From Xestospongia muta (Eukaryota > Porifera > Demospongiae > Haplosclerida > Petrosiidae), in assembly GCA_963693285.1 (NCBI GenBank), contig OY848919.1:7001461-7065460 (forward strand): a stretch of DNA of 64,000 nt. Direction: 5' to 3'. The position numbers and the translations under genes are program-made. Position 1 is the first letter of the stretch. Each line of letters starts with the position of its first letter. The notes under the pieces were generated by a model. It worked only from the letters and a program-made list of their open reading frames with translations. It did no database searches and was not told where the DNA came from. Below, one piece after another: positions 1-12,433 of this stretch.

Positions 1-1616
1 AGAAGTTCCATTTGTATCTGTGTGGGCAGACATTTACTTTAGTGACTGACCATAAGCCATTGACAACAATTTTCGGACCAAAGAGAGGAACCTTCTCCCT
101 TACCTGCTGCTCGTCTACAGCATTGGTCATCGATCTTGTTGGCATACAGCTACAACATAGAGTATCGCTCAACTGAACCTCATGCTAATGCTGATAGTTT
201 GTCCAGATTACTTTTGAAATCACAGGAAGCCCCTATTACATCTGATGAACCAGCCGTCTTCAATGTATCACAACTGGAGAGTCTTCCTGTCACATCATAA
301 CAGCTTATAGCAGCTACTAGAACAGATCCTGTTCTAAGTAAGGTCATATGTTATGTTCAATCAGGATGGCCACAAGACTGTACCTTATGTCCTTATTGGT
401 CCCGTAGGTTTGAATTAACGATAGAGGGAGAATGTCTGTTATTGGGCATATGAGTCATTGTTCCTAAGAACTCCAAACAAAATTGTTAGAAGAGCTACAT
501 AAAGACCATCCAGGGATTAGTCAAATGAAATCTATTGCAAGAAGTTACATTTGGTGGCCTGGTCTTGATAAAGCAATAGAGGAAGCAGTCAAAAGCTGTA
601 TTTCCTGTCAAGCTGTTAAACATTCCCCAGCTGTTGCTCCAGTACAGCGATGGACATGGCCAAATCAGCCTTGGAAGAGAATACATTTGGACTTTGCTGG
701 TCCATTTCAAGGATTGATGTTTCTCATTGCTGTTGATGCTCATTCTAAGTGGCCAGAAGTGTTTGTTATGAAGGAAACTACAGCCACCAAAACCATTGAA
801 ATTTTGCTTGTCATATTTGATAGATTTGGACTACCGGGGCAAGTTGTTACGGACAATGGTCCACAATTTGTATCAGAAGATTTCTCTCACTTTCTGAAAT
901 CCAATGGGATTAAACACATTAGATGTGCTCCCTATTACCCAGCTTCAAACGAGCTGGCAGAACGTTTTGTTCAGTCTCTCAAGATGGCACTCAAATCAAC
1001 CGTTAGTAGTTGACTATCTCTTCAACATTATCTCTCAAATTTTCTGATAAACTACCGTAGTACTCCTCCTGCTACTACTGGTGTATCTCCTTCATCACTG
1101 TTTCTGCATAGTCACATTCGAAATAGACTGGATTTAATCCGTCCAGACTATTCTTCCCAAGTCTTAGCAAAACAAGCTCAGCAGAAGGTTCAGCACGATC
1201 GACGAGCTCAGGAACGAGAATTCTTTGTAGGACAGTGGATCATGGCTCGTAATATGCGTCCTGGTCCTGATTGGGTACCTGCTATTGTTATTGAAAGACT
1301 AGGACCTCTAACATACTTAGTCGAAACAACTGATCATTTATTATGGAAAAGATATATTGATCTCTTGCGTGAGCTGAAGTTGAACAGTCAAGTAGAAACT
1401 CCGCAGTCTACAGAATCCGACCCTGCCGACTTAGATATTCCTTTAGGTGATACCACTCCCATGGGTACATCTCCTGAAGAAGTCACTATTCCACCTGAGC
1501 CCCATGATCAGAACAGGAACCAAGATATAGTCCCTGAGACTCCCAGATATCCGAGACGTGATCGTCGATCTCCAGATCGGTATGGCCCCTATGTTAGAGT
1601 TGGCCGTTATGTTTAA
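1..1616 (+). pseudogene. Ty3/Gypsy pol, 3' half (RNase H, integrase)
   Basis: This is the end of a Gypsy-type polyprotein, cut off by the window start. A TDHKPL RNase H motif lies near base 42. A connecting motif ending DSLSRL follows in another frame around 175-215. An integrase reads from 483. In the 176-aa stretch from 483 I see the HHCC zinc module (H6, H9, C39, C42) and the DDE catalytic triad as D70 (HLDFAG), D124 (TDNGPQF) and E160 (NELAERF). A TGA at 1011-1013 breaks the frame. The same frame then reopens to 1616 and carries a GPLTY segment near 1300, as in the GPY/F module of Gypsy integrases. Further breaks are a TAA at 298-300 and frameshifts near 100 and 480. Pol would copy element RNA and insert the DNA, but this copy is dead. 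Family assignment is firm, lineage is not. Confidence 0.9.
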
Positions 1617-2684
1617 TTTAGTCGGGAGGTGTGGTAACTTGTATAAACCTATGATGTAATGTTTACATAAATGTTCACTATACATTGTCATGTAAATTCA
1701 GTTTTGTTCAGTCTACAGTTGTTGAGTTATTGTTCTTTTAAATATATATGTTGTACTAATAAACTCGGTCTTAGTAGAATTACAACAGGAGGAGTGTAGT
1801 ATATTAAGACTGTTATGTTGTGTTAGCTATGCATTGTAATTATTTGTAATATTTTGTGACGTCATTGTAACGTGTCTTTCTTTATATATGTGTGTTTTGT
1901 TTTATCGACAGTCGGTTGTTGTTGAGATTAAGATATTCAATTAAGTAAATACTTGAAGTAGTCGTGCTAGACGTATCACCACAGCTGTATTTAACAGCTA
2001 TAATTCATACAAACTTTACATTTCATACAAACTGTCAAATCAAACTGGCCGTAATTAAACCCTTTGGAATGAGGACACTTACAGTCAGCTTCTCAAAGTC
2101 AACTCAGTGTAAAATCTCAAATTTACCTTATTGATTGACATTGAACTTAAGTAACTTACTTATTTAGCTTATCACGGAAATGTCAACTCACCTGACGCTT
2201 AGAATTAGTAGAATTAACACTTCGTTTGAATTAGGGTTGGTAATACTTTATACAACATTATTTGGCAGCAATAACAAGTACAAACGCTAAAATAAATTCG
2301 AAAAAACTCGCGTAGCAAGTCTACTGAATCAACACTCCCGTTTGGGCGTCATTCACGTGTCCCTCTCACTCGCTCAAAGGGTAACTGCGTAACACCTGAG
2401 GATGGTGGACCAGCATATATACTCGAGAATATAAACTCATGTTTATAATATTATGATTCTATAGGATATATTTTACTTTAAAGTAAACTGTATAATAGAA
2501 ACATAATCATGAATTATGAAATACATCATTATTCATGTTGTGTCAATGACAAATACTATTCATGCCACTAATATTTGTGCTGATATAATAGCATGACAAT
2601 GCAAAAAATGCTATAGCTTTTGTCCTGTAAATGAAGAATACTGATTTATGTAAATCAGGTTACTATTTTCTTTAGTGTGCTAAG
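1617..2684. other. Non-coding around and after the Gypsy LTR
   Basis: 1617-1793 is the Gypsy 3' untranslated stretch and includes an AATAAA near 1760. 1985-2684 has no usable open frame. A C/T-rich stretch at 2330-2400 is slightly richer in CpG than its surroundings and could be a promoter. A tract reading attttctttag at about 2664-2674, just before the next ATG, looks like a 3' splice site. The following gene may therefore have an upstream untranslated exon. Confidence 0.5.
1794..1984 (+). repeat. Candidate 3' LTR of the Gypsy copy
   Basis: A purine run (acaggagga) ends just before TGTAGTATATT. About 190 bases later the sequence reads CACCACA, so the piece starts TGT and ends ACA as LTRs do. 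Inside are a perfect CRE/ATF-type motif TGACGTCA near 1858-1865 and a TATA-like tttatatatg near 1881, which fits a U3 promoter. A second purine run at about 1623-1629 is an alternative LTR start. The 5' LTR lies outside the window, so the boundaries cannot be tested here. Confidence 0.45.
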
Positions 2685-3539
2685 ATGAGTTCTGAATATA
2701 TGACCTATATCCACTGGAGGGATATTCCTATACTCGTAACAGTTTGCTTCGGTATTTTGATTTGTATCTTTACAAATGCGATTATACCTATTGTCCTGAC
2801 TGTGAGATGTGCTGTTAAGTTATGTTGTCAATCATATAGTGTGAAATTTGATCAGTGTATTCTCAAAGCTGTAAAAGTCGGCCCTAAAAGAGCTCATGCT
2901 CTTGTAAGTTGTATCTTCAAAATAATACGTCGTGAAAAGAAACATAATGCAGACAAAGCTCAAGTTATACTCTTTGGATACATTGTTGATGATTTTTCTT
3001 TTTATCAATTTCTAGTGTTAGCTGTCTATATATGTTGCTTCGCATTCATTGAGTTCTGGGATGCTTTCTTGATACATACGTCATACTCCTGTAACGTACA
3101 TGAGTCAAACCTGGATTGTTTTTCCAAAATAACCGGTACTCATATCAATTGCTTCAATTCTACTGTAGAGCAGCAAGCACATGTTGTATGTTTTAAATTT
3201 TCTTATGATATTGGTTCTGGTTTAGCAAAAGCTAGTATTTTCTTTGTTCTGTCTGCAATAACAAGTATTCCCCTGGTATGGTTTCTACTTCGTCTTTCTG
3301 GAGGAGCATCAGGAAATATAAATCGTCGTTGTTGCACTTGTTTTATTCAACTTTGTCTTTATATCATTTCCAATGTTTTCTATTGGATTTGTATTTTCAT
3401 ATTAAAATTACCTTACAGAATGGAGCACAATTACCTATATGTTACCGCACCCTTTATTATTGCAGCCAATATTAGCACTGTGTATTTGTGCAATTTTCAA
3501 AAAACAGACAAAGAGAAAACGCTACCACTACATAATTAA
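2685..3539 (+). CDS. Multi-pass membrane protein with Cys-rich loop, unknown function
   Basis: This is an uninterrupted 284-aa frame and the only long one here not resembling a TE gene. Hydrophobic segments lie at about residues 15-39, 107-128, 182-204, 219-240 and 249-269, giving about five membrane spans. Between spans 2 and 3 is a loop with four cysteines (C136, C145, C156, C169) and an NST glycosylation sequon at 158-160, which suggests a disulphide-bonded extracellular or lumenal loop. A basic stretch (KVGPKRAH, then IRREKKHNADK) precedes span 2 and is probably cytosolic. There is no clear signal peptide; span 1 would act as the anchor. I chose the first ATG because it lies just after a splice-acceptor-like tract. 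I do not recognise the family. It could be a taxon-restricted channel or receptor-like protein. Function is unknown. Confidence 0.6.
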   Translation: MSSEYMTYIHWRDIPILVTVCFGILICIFTNAIIPIVLTVRCAVKLCCQSYSVKFDQCILKAVKVGPKRAHALVSCIFKIIRREKKHNADKAQVILFGYIVDDFSFYQFLVLAVYICCFAFIEFWDAFLIHTSYSCNVHESNLDCFSKITGTHINCFNSTVEQQAHVVCFKFSYDIGSGLAKASIFFVLSAITSIPLVWFLLRLSGGASGNINRRCCTCFIQLCLYIISNVFYWICIFILKLPYRMEHNYLYVTAPFIIAANISTVYLCNFQKTDKEKTLPLHN

Positions 3540-4159
3540 ATACACAATTATATACGTTTACTACAATTTTAGTTTGCTGATCATGTATTATTTTTAACAT
3601 GCAGATTGGATGAAACAAGATGTTTTCACCCTAATTTTATTTTTTATATAATTATTAAATAAGTATTCCAAAAATTGTAGTTGCTACATGAGTTAAATAT
3701 ATTAGTTTTATTTTGTTTTATTTAAAAATTCTTTACTTTAGACAACAAATTAAGGATAATGAGGTCAATTTTAGATCAGCCTTTGTGTTCATTATTTGTC
3801 TTTGACACATAATTTTAACTCTCTTGAAAGCCAACAATGTAAAAAATGCTTGAAATAACCTTACTTAAAAAATACCTTATTTTTTATATATCAGCATCAT
3901 AAGCTTCAATACTTTTATAAGTAACTTTTAACCCTGGAATCCTTGTAACTTAAACTGGCCATGCTATATGAAAAAGAAAATCACCATTGGCTCCACCATC
4001 CACGTAAAGCTGGAGGTGATTCCTTGCTTGCTCCTGTCGATGACCCTCAAGAATTTCAGCATCTTGTACCACAGGTTGTTATTCTGAAAACTTTATTGCT
4101 TCATATGTGAGTATATATAGTTGGTAAAGTAAACATCCATATCTAACAGTGCTTCAATG

Positions 4160-4202
<43 letters not shown>

Positions 4203-4817
4203 TTAAAGTGGTATGACTGTTAACCTTGATGTCCTCACTTTATATAAGCCCACATCTGAAACTTGATATCTCTATAGTACAAAAAGTAGTTTCTATATAC
4301 ATTAGACACATATAACTTTATGTATTATAATGTATAGGATGAATTATATTAATATTTCATTACATATATATATATATATATTGGTTGGTGTTATCTAAAT
4401 CTAATCAATACTTATTTTTTATTATTATATAACTTTTAAATAAACCACCAAATCAATATTAAGTGTATTGCAACAATCTCTAGCTTGATCTAAAATAGAG
4501 TTCTAAGGAAGTTAGTTTGTCTAATATTATCAGTGGACCAGTGTCTGCTTTGAATTATGATCACTAAGGTGTTGGAATGTGTTCATTAGTTGTACTGTCA
4601 CACTATGGGAATTCATATACACTTTGTATGGATGCCTGGTGAATGTTTGGACCTCCCTGGAAAGCAGGCTCTCCTAATGTTGTCAAGTAGCCCAGAAATG
4701 CATGTAAAAGCCTCTGAATATCTGAAGGAAGAAAAACCCAGTCAACTAGCCCAGCTGCCTTATATGACACTGTTAAAGTAAACTAATCATTTAAATACAT
4801 AATTAATAGTATTTTGG
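3540..4817. other. Non-coding, with (TA)n and two possible exons
   Basis: (TA)n tracts lie at about 4163-4197 and 4364-4381. Two stretches look like short exons on the plus strand. About 3961-4075 reads a His/Pro/Asp-rich frame ending VDDPQEFQHLVPQ just before a GT. About 4573-4783 follows a cattag and reads a 63-aa frame ending in TAA. They could be two exons of one old host gene. I cannot name a family, and codon use alone is weak support. Confidence 0.3.
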
Positions 4818-6090
4818 CTGTATACTTAAGCTATATAAAGTATCTACCATACTGGAATTAGGAAATGTTTCTTTCTGTTAAAATCTCTTGTTTGTTCTAC
4901 ATCTATTGATTCTATAATAGAAGCTCCTAAACAAACAGATATATTTCATAATATTTATCATAAAATTAAACTATGGGACAGTTATAATTATACTGTATTA
5001 TATTTATTATTATCATTGAATCTAATTCCAGTCAAAAGAAGTATAAGACACACACTACCATTCTCATTAGTTAGCAGTGTAGTATACAGTACATGAGGTG
5101 ACACAATATATTGTACATTAGATTACGTCACATGAAATATACATGGACATGATTGTAGCATTTTAAATATTATCTAATGCTAGCCCTAACATTAATCATA
5201 TCATATTTTTTAACTTAAATTGTAAATTCTAAAGTGAAAATAAGATTCTTTAACTACAAACTAAGTAGACAATTTTCACTTCACTTATTTGCTATAAAAT
5301 ACTGCTTTCTAATGAAATGAAAACTAGTATTCTAAATGAAAATAACAAACTTAATTAAACAAGTATACATAATATGACATCATCCTCTCTATATGAGAAC
5401 ACAGATAATAATATTCATAGTTGCTCTATTACAATTAACACATCTTATTATTATAGAGTATCAACAGATCTTCAAATGTGACAAAATTACACAAATAGGA
5501 TAGATTATGATAACTATAAAGTAGACAAGTTAAAGAATACACCTAGGTTTTCATATACATTGTAATGTTGAGGTCCTCCTTTTTATAGAACACTTGCTTC
5601 TATATGTAAGTGATTGAACTAGAATGGACCTTGCTGATTCATGATGTAACAGCTAAATCTGTCAAAAATACTCTCACAAATATGAAAAAGGTCATGACTT
5701 AAATGTACTGTATATATAATGTGCATCCTTAGTTTTTTTATTGCCTAGCAGCAAATATAAAACATCCACCTTCAACTTTAAGGATTCTCTTGTCATCAAT
5801 TCCTTTGTTTACATAAAATTTCTATTAGCCTTAGTCAATGTATGAATAGAAAACCTCTTCTGTGTAGCCTACATGTACAACAGAATAATAGGACTCAATA
5901 TCAACATTGTAACACTGATATGTTTAATAAATGACTTCATTAATATTATATTTGGTATCTAAGATGATTAGAAATGTTTTATTTACTTGTTACTATTTGA
6001 GATAAAAGACAGTATAACAAAAGACAAAAGATAAGAGACGTTTACTATGTATGGTCTTGATACTTAGCACCACAAACAATAACTGTACTA

Positions 6091-6123
<33 letters not shown>

Positions 6124-7095
6124 TGATGATGATGATGATTATGATGATGATGTGATGCTAACGTTTATAAAAATCAAGGTCATGGCTAAGTGCGCATGAT
6201 TCACCATACAGCTATGAGTGTGGTCCTGCGACTTCAATTTTAATACTATGAATTTACAAAGAACTCATCTAAATTAAAATCCATTTGTCACAGTTTGGTC
6301 CCAGGTCAGATATACCACCCACTTGGCAATAAAATAATAAGTTATTTTAAATTCACAGTAATAAAATTAGATTTTTTCACTTTGGGTGCTAAGACCACAC
6401 AATAGGAAGATGCACTGGGGTATACCATTGATTTTTGATTTTGTGTGCTAATATATAAATGTGGTCTATAAATTCTACAATTAGTTAGGTTTTTTATCTT
6501 GATACTCATAGCATTGTTTCTTATAATGTTCATGGTAGTTTGTACATGTGTTCCATTAACAACAGCAACTATCAATAGTTACAAGTTACTAAATCTTTGT
6601 ATCAATATGTATTTAACACATAATAATAGCTTGCATAATCATTTGCTTGTTCTCTGTCATTTGACTCAGCTATTTTCTGTTGCAATTTCAAGTGACATAA
6701 CTTAACAAATAGACTTAAAAACTGTTACAACTAAAAAAATGCTTATGCCACATCAATAGTGAATAAAGTACGTTATTAATTATCACATCTGTGGTAAAGG
6801 TGCCATTAAAACATTCATATTTTATTAGATATTATGATGTTAAATCCATTTGAAACAACCCATGTTCCCTATTTTATTTAGCACATGTAGTTAAAATGAT
6901 TACTGCCACAGCTGAATAAATATGAGGGGACAATTAGTTTTTATACAATGACTATATATAAATGGAGAACACACGTAAATGTCAGACTAATGATCACATG
7001 TGGCAAGAATAGCATAAATCATGACTAATCTTTTTGTAAACTAAACAAATGTGTTGCTTGCTAATGTCAGTAACAAATACAGCAATATAATGTAA
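4818..7095 (+). repeat. 2-kb tandem unit, copy A
   Basis: This is the first of three head-to-tail copies of an AT-rich, non-coding unit (about 2.28 kb). Landmarks in order are: a start like ctgtatac...ggaattagg; a block with agataaaagacagtataac; a (GA)n then (ATG)n microsatellite; a block with tttggtcccaggtcagat; a block with ctgccacagctgaataaatatg; and a junction cttgctaatgtcagtaa leading into the next copy. Short open frames inside recur because the DNA recurs, not because they are genes. No transposase or reverse transcriptase is visible. It could be a macrosatellite or an unclassified non-autonomous element. Confidence 0.8.
6090..6152 (+). repeat. (GA)n plus (ATG)n microsatellite
   Basis: (AG)n at 6090-6122 is followed by interrupted (ATG)n to 6152. 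It sits at a fixed place inside unit copy A, and the equivalent position in copy B also has one. The microsatellite was therefore part of the unit before it duplicated. Confidence 0.95.
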
Positions 7096-8424
7096 ACTAA
7101 AGCTGTAAACAGTATGTACTATATTGGAATTAGGAAATTTTTCTTTCTGTTTAAATCTCTGTTTGCACCATATCTAAAATATCAATTATATGATATAACA
7201 TCATAGAAGCTCCTAAACAAACAGATATACTTTATAATATTTATCATAAAATTAAACTATTAGACAGTTATAATTATATTGCATTATATTTATTATTAGC
7301 ATATCATTGAATCTAATTCTTGTCGAAAGAAGTATAAGACACATACTACCATACTCATTAGTATAGCAGTGTAGTATACAGTACATGAGGTGACAAAATA
7401 TATTGTACATTAGAATAAGTCACACGAAATATACATGAACTTGATTGTGGCATTTTAAATTTTATCTAATGCTAGCATCAATTATAAATGCTAAAGTGAA
7501 AATGTGATTCTTTAACTACTAGGAAGCAAAATTTTCACTTATATGCTATAAAATACTGCTTTCTAACGAAATGAAAGCAAGTATTCTAAATGAAAATAAC
7601 AAACTTAAGTAAACAAGTGATACATAATATGACATCATCTCTATTTAAGAAAATTGATAATAATATTCATAGTTGCTATATTACAATTAACACATCTTGT
7701 TATTATAGACAGCTCTAAAAATCACAAAATTACACAAATGGAATTCAACAAAATAATGATGATAACTATAAAGTAGACATGTTACAGAATACACCTAGGT
7801 TTCATATACATTGCAATGTTGAGGTCCTCTTTTTATAGAGCACTTGCTTCTATATGTAAGTGATTTAACTAGAATGGCCTTGCTGATTCATCATTTAAAC
7901 AGCTAAATCTGTCAATAATACGCTTACAATTATGAAAAAAGCTCATGACTTAAATGCACTGTCTAATGTGCATCCATACCCTTTTGTTGCCTAGCAACAG
8001 ATATTAAACACTCAACTTCCACTTAAGGACAGTCTTGTCATCAATAAGCCTTGTTTAAATTAAATTTCTATCAGCTTTAGTCACTATGAAAAGAAATTCT
8101 TTTCTGTGTAGCCTACATGTACAACAGAATAATAGGACTCATTAATCAACATTGTGACACTGATATGTTTAATAAGTAACTTGATTAATATTATATTAGG
8201 TATCTAAGATGATTACAAATGTTTTATTTACTTGTTACTCTTTGAGATAAAAGACAGTATAACAAAAGACAAAAGATAAGAGACGTTTATTATGTATAGT
8301 CTTGATACTTAGTACCACAAACAGTAACTGTACTAAAGATATTTTATAATATAGCATACCAAAAAAATATCTAAATTCATGACAGTACATTGTAATGTTT
8401 ATATAGTTTGATATAACCATCAAT

Positions 8425-8496
<72 letters not shown>

Positions 8497-9116
8497 AGAG
8501 AGATGATGATGATGATGTGATGCTAACATTTATAAAAATCAAGGTCATTCCTAAGTGCGCATGATTCATCATACAGCTATGAGTGTGGTCCTGCGACTTC
8601 AATTTTAATACTATGAACTTACAAAGAACTCATCTAAATTAAAATTCATTTGTCACAGTTTGGTCCCAGGTCAGATCTACCACCCACTTGGCAATAAAAT
8701 AATAAGTTATTTTAAATTCACATTAATAAAATTAGATTTTTTCACTTTGGGTGCTAAGACCACACAATAGGAAGATGCACTGGGATATACCATTGATTTT
8801 TAATAAAAATAATGGTTCTGTGTGATAATATGTGTACGTGGTCTATAAATTCTACAATTAGTTTGATACTCATAGCATTGTTTCTTATAATGTTCATGGT
8901 AGTTTGTACATGTGTTCCATTAACAACAGCAACTATCAATAGTTACAAGTTACTAAACCTTTGTATCAACATGTATTTAACACATAGTAATAGCTTGCAT
9001 AATCATTTGCTTGTTCTCTGTCATTTGACTCAGCTATTTTCTGTTGCAATTTCAGGTGAACTAAACAAACTAGTTGCTTGCTAATGTCAGTAATAAATAT
9101 AGCAATAAAATGTATA
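7096..9116 (+). repeat. 2-kb tandem unit, copy B
   Basis: This copy has the same order of landmarks as the preceding one. It is shorter (about 2.02 kb) because the last part is deleted: after gttgcaatttcag it jumps to gtgaactaaacaaac and then to the start of the next copy. Its (GA)n array (8426-8502) is much longer than that of copy A, followed by a short (ATG)n. Confidence 0.8.
8426..8516 (+). repeat. (GA)n plus (ATG)n microsatellite
   Basis: (AG)n runs from 8426 to about 8502, then (ATG)n follows. It is the expanded equivalent of the array at 6090 in copy A. Open frames of repeated Ser-Leu or Glu-Arg across it are artefacts of the dinucleotide repeat. Confidence 0.95.
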
Positions 9117-10010
9117 CTAAAGCTATATACAGTATGTACCATATTGGAATCAGGAAATTTTTCTTTCTGTTAAAATCTCTGCATGCACCATATCTAAAAG
9201 ATCGATTATAAGATGTAACATCATAGGAGCTCCTAAGCAAACAGATATACTTCATAATATTTACATTAAAATTAAGCTATTGGACAGTTATAATTATATT
9301 GTATTATATTTATTATTAGCATATCATTGAATCTAATTCTTGTCAAAAGAAACATAAGACACATACTACCCTACTCATCAGTACAGCAGTGTAGTATACA
9401 GTACACGAGGTGACACAATATACTGTACATTACATTATGTCAAATGAAATACACATGGTTGTGGCATTTTAAATTTTATCTAATGCTAGCCTTAAGATTA
9501 ATCATATTTTATTTTGAACATTGCAAATGCTAAAGTGAAAATATGATTCTTTGACTACTAACTAGAAAGCAAAGATTTCACTTCATTTATTTGCTATAAA
9601 TTACTGCTTTGTAATGAAATGAAAACAAGTATTCTAAATAAAAAAAACAACTAATACATAATATGACTACATCCTCTCTATATAAGAATATAGATAATAA
9701 TATTCATAGTTGCTATATTACAATTAACACATCTTGTGTTATTATAGAGTAATCAACAGATCTAAAAATTACCAAACTACACAAATGAGATAGATTATTG
9801 TAAAGTAGACATGTTACAGAATACATCTAGGTTTTCATGTACATTTTAATGTTGAAGTCCACCTTTTTATAGAGCACTTGCTTTTATATGTAAGTGGTCT
9901 AAAGTAGAAAGGACCTTGCCAATTCATGAGAGCTAAATCTGTTACTAAATCAGTATCTAAGAGGCTCTACTTCCTACAGCTAAATAAACACATAGTAGTC
10001 AGCATTAACT
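9117..10010 (+). repeat. 2-kb tandem unit, copy C, partial
   Basis: Only the first 0.9 kb of the unit is present. It then leaves the tandem series at a variant end (ctgttactaaatcagtatctaagaggc). The same variant end follows the related copy in the right palindrome arm near 55908-55975 and, inverted, the left arm near 49000. This copy is therefore closest to the palindrome copies. Confidence 0.75.
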
Positions 10011-10609
10011 ATACAATAATATTCTGAGGAACTATCTGTGTGTTCTTGTATATTACATAAACAACATACTATGTGACTCAATTAGAGTTGATTTTTACAT
10101 CTTTCCTCAACATGAGAGTAAAGGTCTACTTCTTGACTTGTTTGTCAAACTATCATCATCATCATCTATATAATGTACATTGAAGAAGTATACATGAAAT
10201 GAATAAATATATCCATGTTTTAAATTTTTAATCAGTTGAATTAGTTTTACCAGTTGCCACAGAAACTATATGCACAAGTGGAATTGAGAGAATAAGTTGC
10301 ATATTGGCAGTGTTAATAACAAAATAACTATTAATATCTAAAAGTTATGTTTCATTTTGATATGTAAATAAATATACATATACTTTTGAAAATGTAACTT
10401 ACTTTAATTTTATATATTATAGGTAATATTACAATACAAGGGATTAAACTAGGTAATTTGACAACAACAGTTAGTAACTTTACTTACTTTCATTTCATGT
10501 AGATATCACTGATCTTCACAATGTCACTGAGAGGGAATAGATCAATCTGGTGAGTTGAATTTGAGAGGCGTGGCTCATAAAGATAGTTAAAAGGACGAGT
10601 TCATTTCTT
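10011..10609 (+). repeat. Paralog of the palindrome-arm flank
   Basis: This non-coding stretch matches 56000-56996 in the right arm (and the left arm inverted). Shared landmarks include atagattaatgtacattgaag-like sequence near 10170, aagggattaaactagg near 10437 and gagaggcgtggctcataaag near 10564. The match stops at the TTAA at 10610 and resumes at 17118. This shows that the piggyBac copy in between was inserted into an existing repeat. Confidence 0.75.
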
Positions 10610-12292
10610 TTAACCGTAAACGCGATAGAGCAATTTTGCGTCAGCTGGACCTAAGTTCACACTTACTTGTTTGCAGCTGCTAAATAACTTCCTGGAGGTC
10701 ATTTGAGTAGAATATAGTTTTAAGTGCCACACATCATCTGATAAGTGTTTTTTCAAGTGGTTGCTATAGACACTTGGTTTGTTTTTGGACCTCAAAGTTT
10801 TCACTTTAATTCAGGAGAGAATTTTAATTATATGATAAGTAATAAGTGTGAATATTGTAAAAGAACAAAAAAATAAATTAAAAATGGTAGAATATAAACA
10901 TCAATCTACTTTATAGTAAAATAAACATGGCAAAAAGACCTAGGATTTTGACAGCAGAGGATGTAATCCATGAGCTCGAAGGAGACAACTATTTCCTTGA
11001 ATTAGATGATCCTCAAGAGCCAGTTATGCCTGGAAGTGACGACGATTTCAGCGATTTGGAAGATATTAATAAGGATGATGAAGAAGGTAATTATATTGAT
11101 GTCAACAACAATGTGATATCTGTGTTTAGTATCTACCAGTATAGCAACTTCTTTTTCTTATTTTTTTTAGAAAATCCATACGATAGCTCTACCTTACATC
11201 CATCTATCTCAGTTTGCAACCACACATCACAGCAACCAAACAATTGTTCATCACTACACTTTACTATACAAACATCTCAATCATCACTACCTTCTCTAAT
11301 TCAAACATCATCCAAACATCAACTCCACCATTATCATCAATTTCGTCCACAGTCCAACAATCTTTATCATCCATATCATCTGTACCACCTACAACTCACT
11401 TATCAACTACACTCCAACAGCATCTTCTCCATCTTTATCTTCAATTTATTCATTGAATAGCCAACCATCTACTAGTCCTACTTGTCATCAATCATGTAAG
11501 AATCCTACATCTACATCTATGTCTACATGGTCTGCTAACTTACATCCAGTAACTATCAAACCATTCTTGTCTCATATTGGTCCTAGAATCACCATCCCAA
11601 ACTCTCCATTACAAGTTTTTGAGTTGTTTTTACTCCTCCTTTTATGACCAACATTGTCCAACAAAGCAATCTCTATGCTAAACAAGCAAAGGGAGACATC
11701 AAGTATGAATCATGGACAAAGAGCACAGTAGAAGAACTAAAGGCTTATTTTGGTTTTATACTTCTAATGGGGATGGTTCCTCTACCATCAGTGGAGGACT
11801 ATTGGAAGAGAGGTCTATCTCCCACTACTTACCAATATCAAATGACATCTCCCGAGACCGTTTTCGAGACATCTCCAGGTATCTGCACTTTGTCAACAAC
11901 GATACACTTGTACCTCGAGGACAACCAGGTCATGATCGTTTGGGTAAAGTATGGCCAGCAATTAACCACCATTCTCAGAGATTTTCAGATTTATATGATC
12001 CACATTGTGAGCTTGCTGTTGATGAGGCCATGATTAAATTTCAGGGTAGGTCATCTCTGAAACAATATATGGTTATGAAGCGCATTAAGAGAGGAATAAA
12101 GGTGTGGGTACTTGGAGATAGCCACAATGGCTATTTGCAAAAATTTCAGATATATTCTGGAAAAGAAGGCACTCGAGAGGTTGACCTTGGAGCGAAAGTG
12201 GTGAAGACACTCACAGATCATATACAAGGAAAGTTTCACCACATTTTCTTTGACAATTTTTCACAAGTTTGAAGTTGTTAGAAGATCTTGGA

Positions 12293-12420
12293 TGTAATAT
12301 CGTCTAACGACTCAATATTCTTACAAAACATTCCACATATATAGTAACAAAATACATGAATAAACATGATTGAATATTAATAAACATAATGAATATTAAT
12401 AATCAAACTCAGTCGTTACA
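12293..12420 (-). repeat. Gypsy LTR (3' LTR of the minus-strand element)
   Basis: 128 bp, TG...CA type, four mismatches to the other LTR over 128 positions by my count. One mismatch is a CG versus TG difference near the end. That is about 97 percent identity, so the insertion is moderately old. Confidence 0.93.
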
Positions 12421-12433
12421 TCTCCCTTCCCGG

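Noticed and set aside
1..1985. Searched for an envelope gene after the Gypsy integrase
   Set aside because: Only a short Pro/Asp-rich tail follows the integrase before the LTR. There is no membrane or signal segment.
6342..6705. Overlapping short frames on both strands, repeated at 8754-9084 and partly at 54431-54716
   Set aside because: They recur because they lie in the 2-kb repeat unit. They are AT-rich, short and not preserved in frame between all copies.
8420..8602. Minus-strand frame of repeated Ser-Leu; similar Ser-Leu and Glu-Arg frames at 50227-50796, 52024-52308, 52648-52996 and 53726-53948
   Set aside because: They are translations of (GA)n microsatellites, some even running across the N gap, with no non-repeat coding signal.
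10610..10804. 64-aa minus-strand frame at the left end of the piggyBac element
   Set aside because: It lies in the element's terminal region ahead of the transposase start, has no motif and is short enough to be chance.
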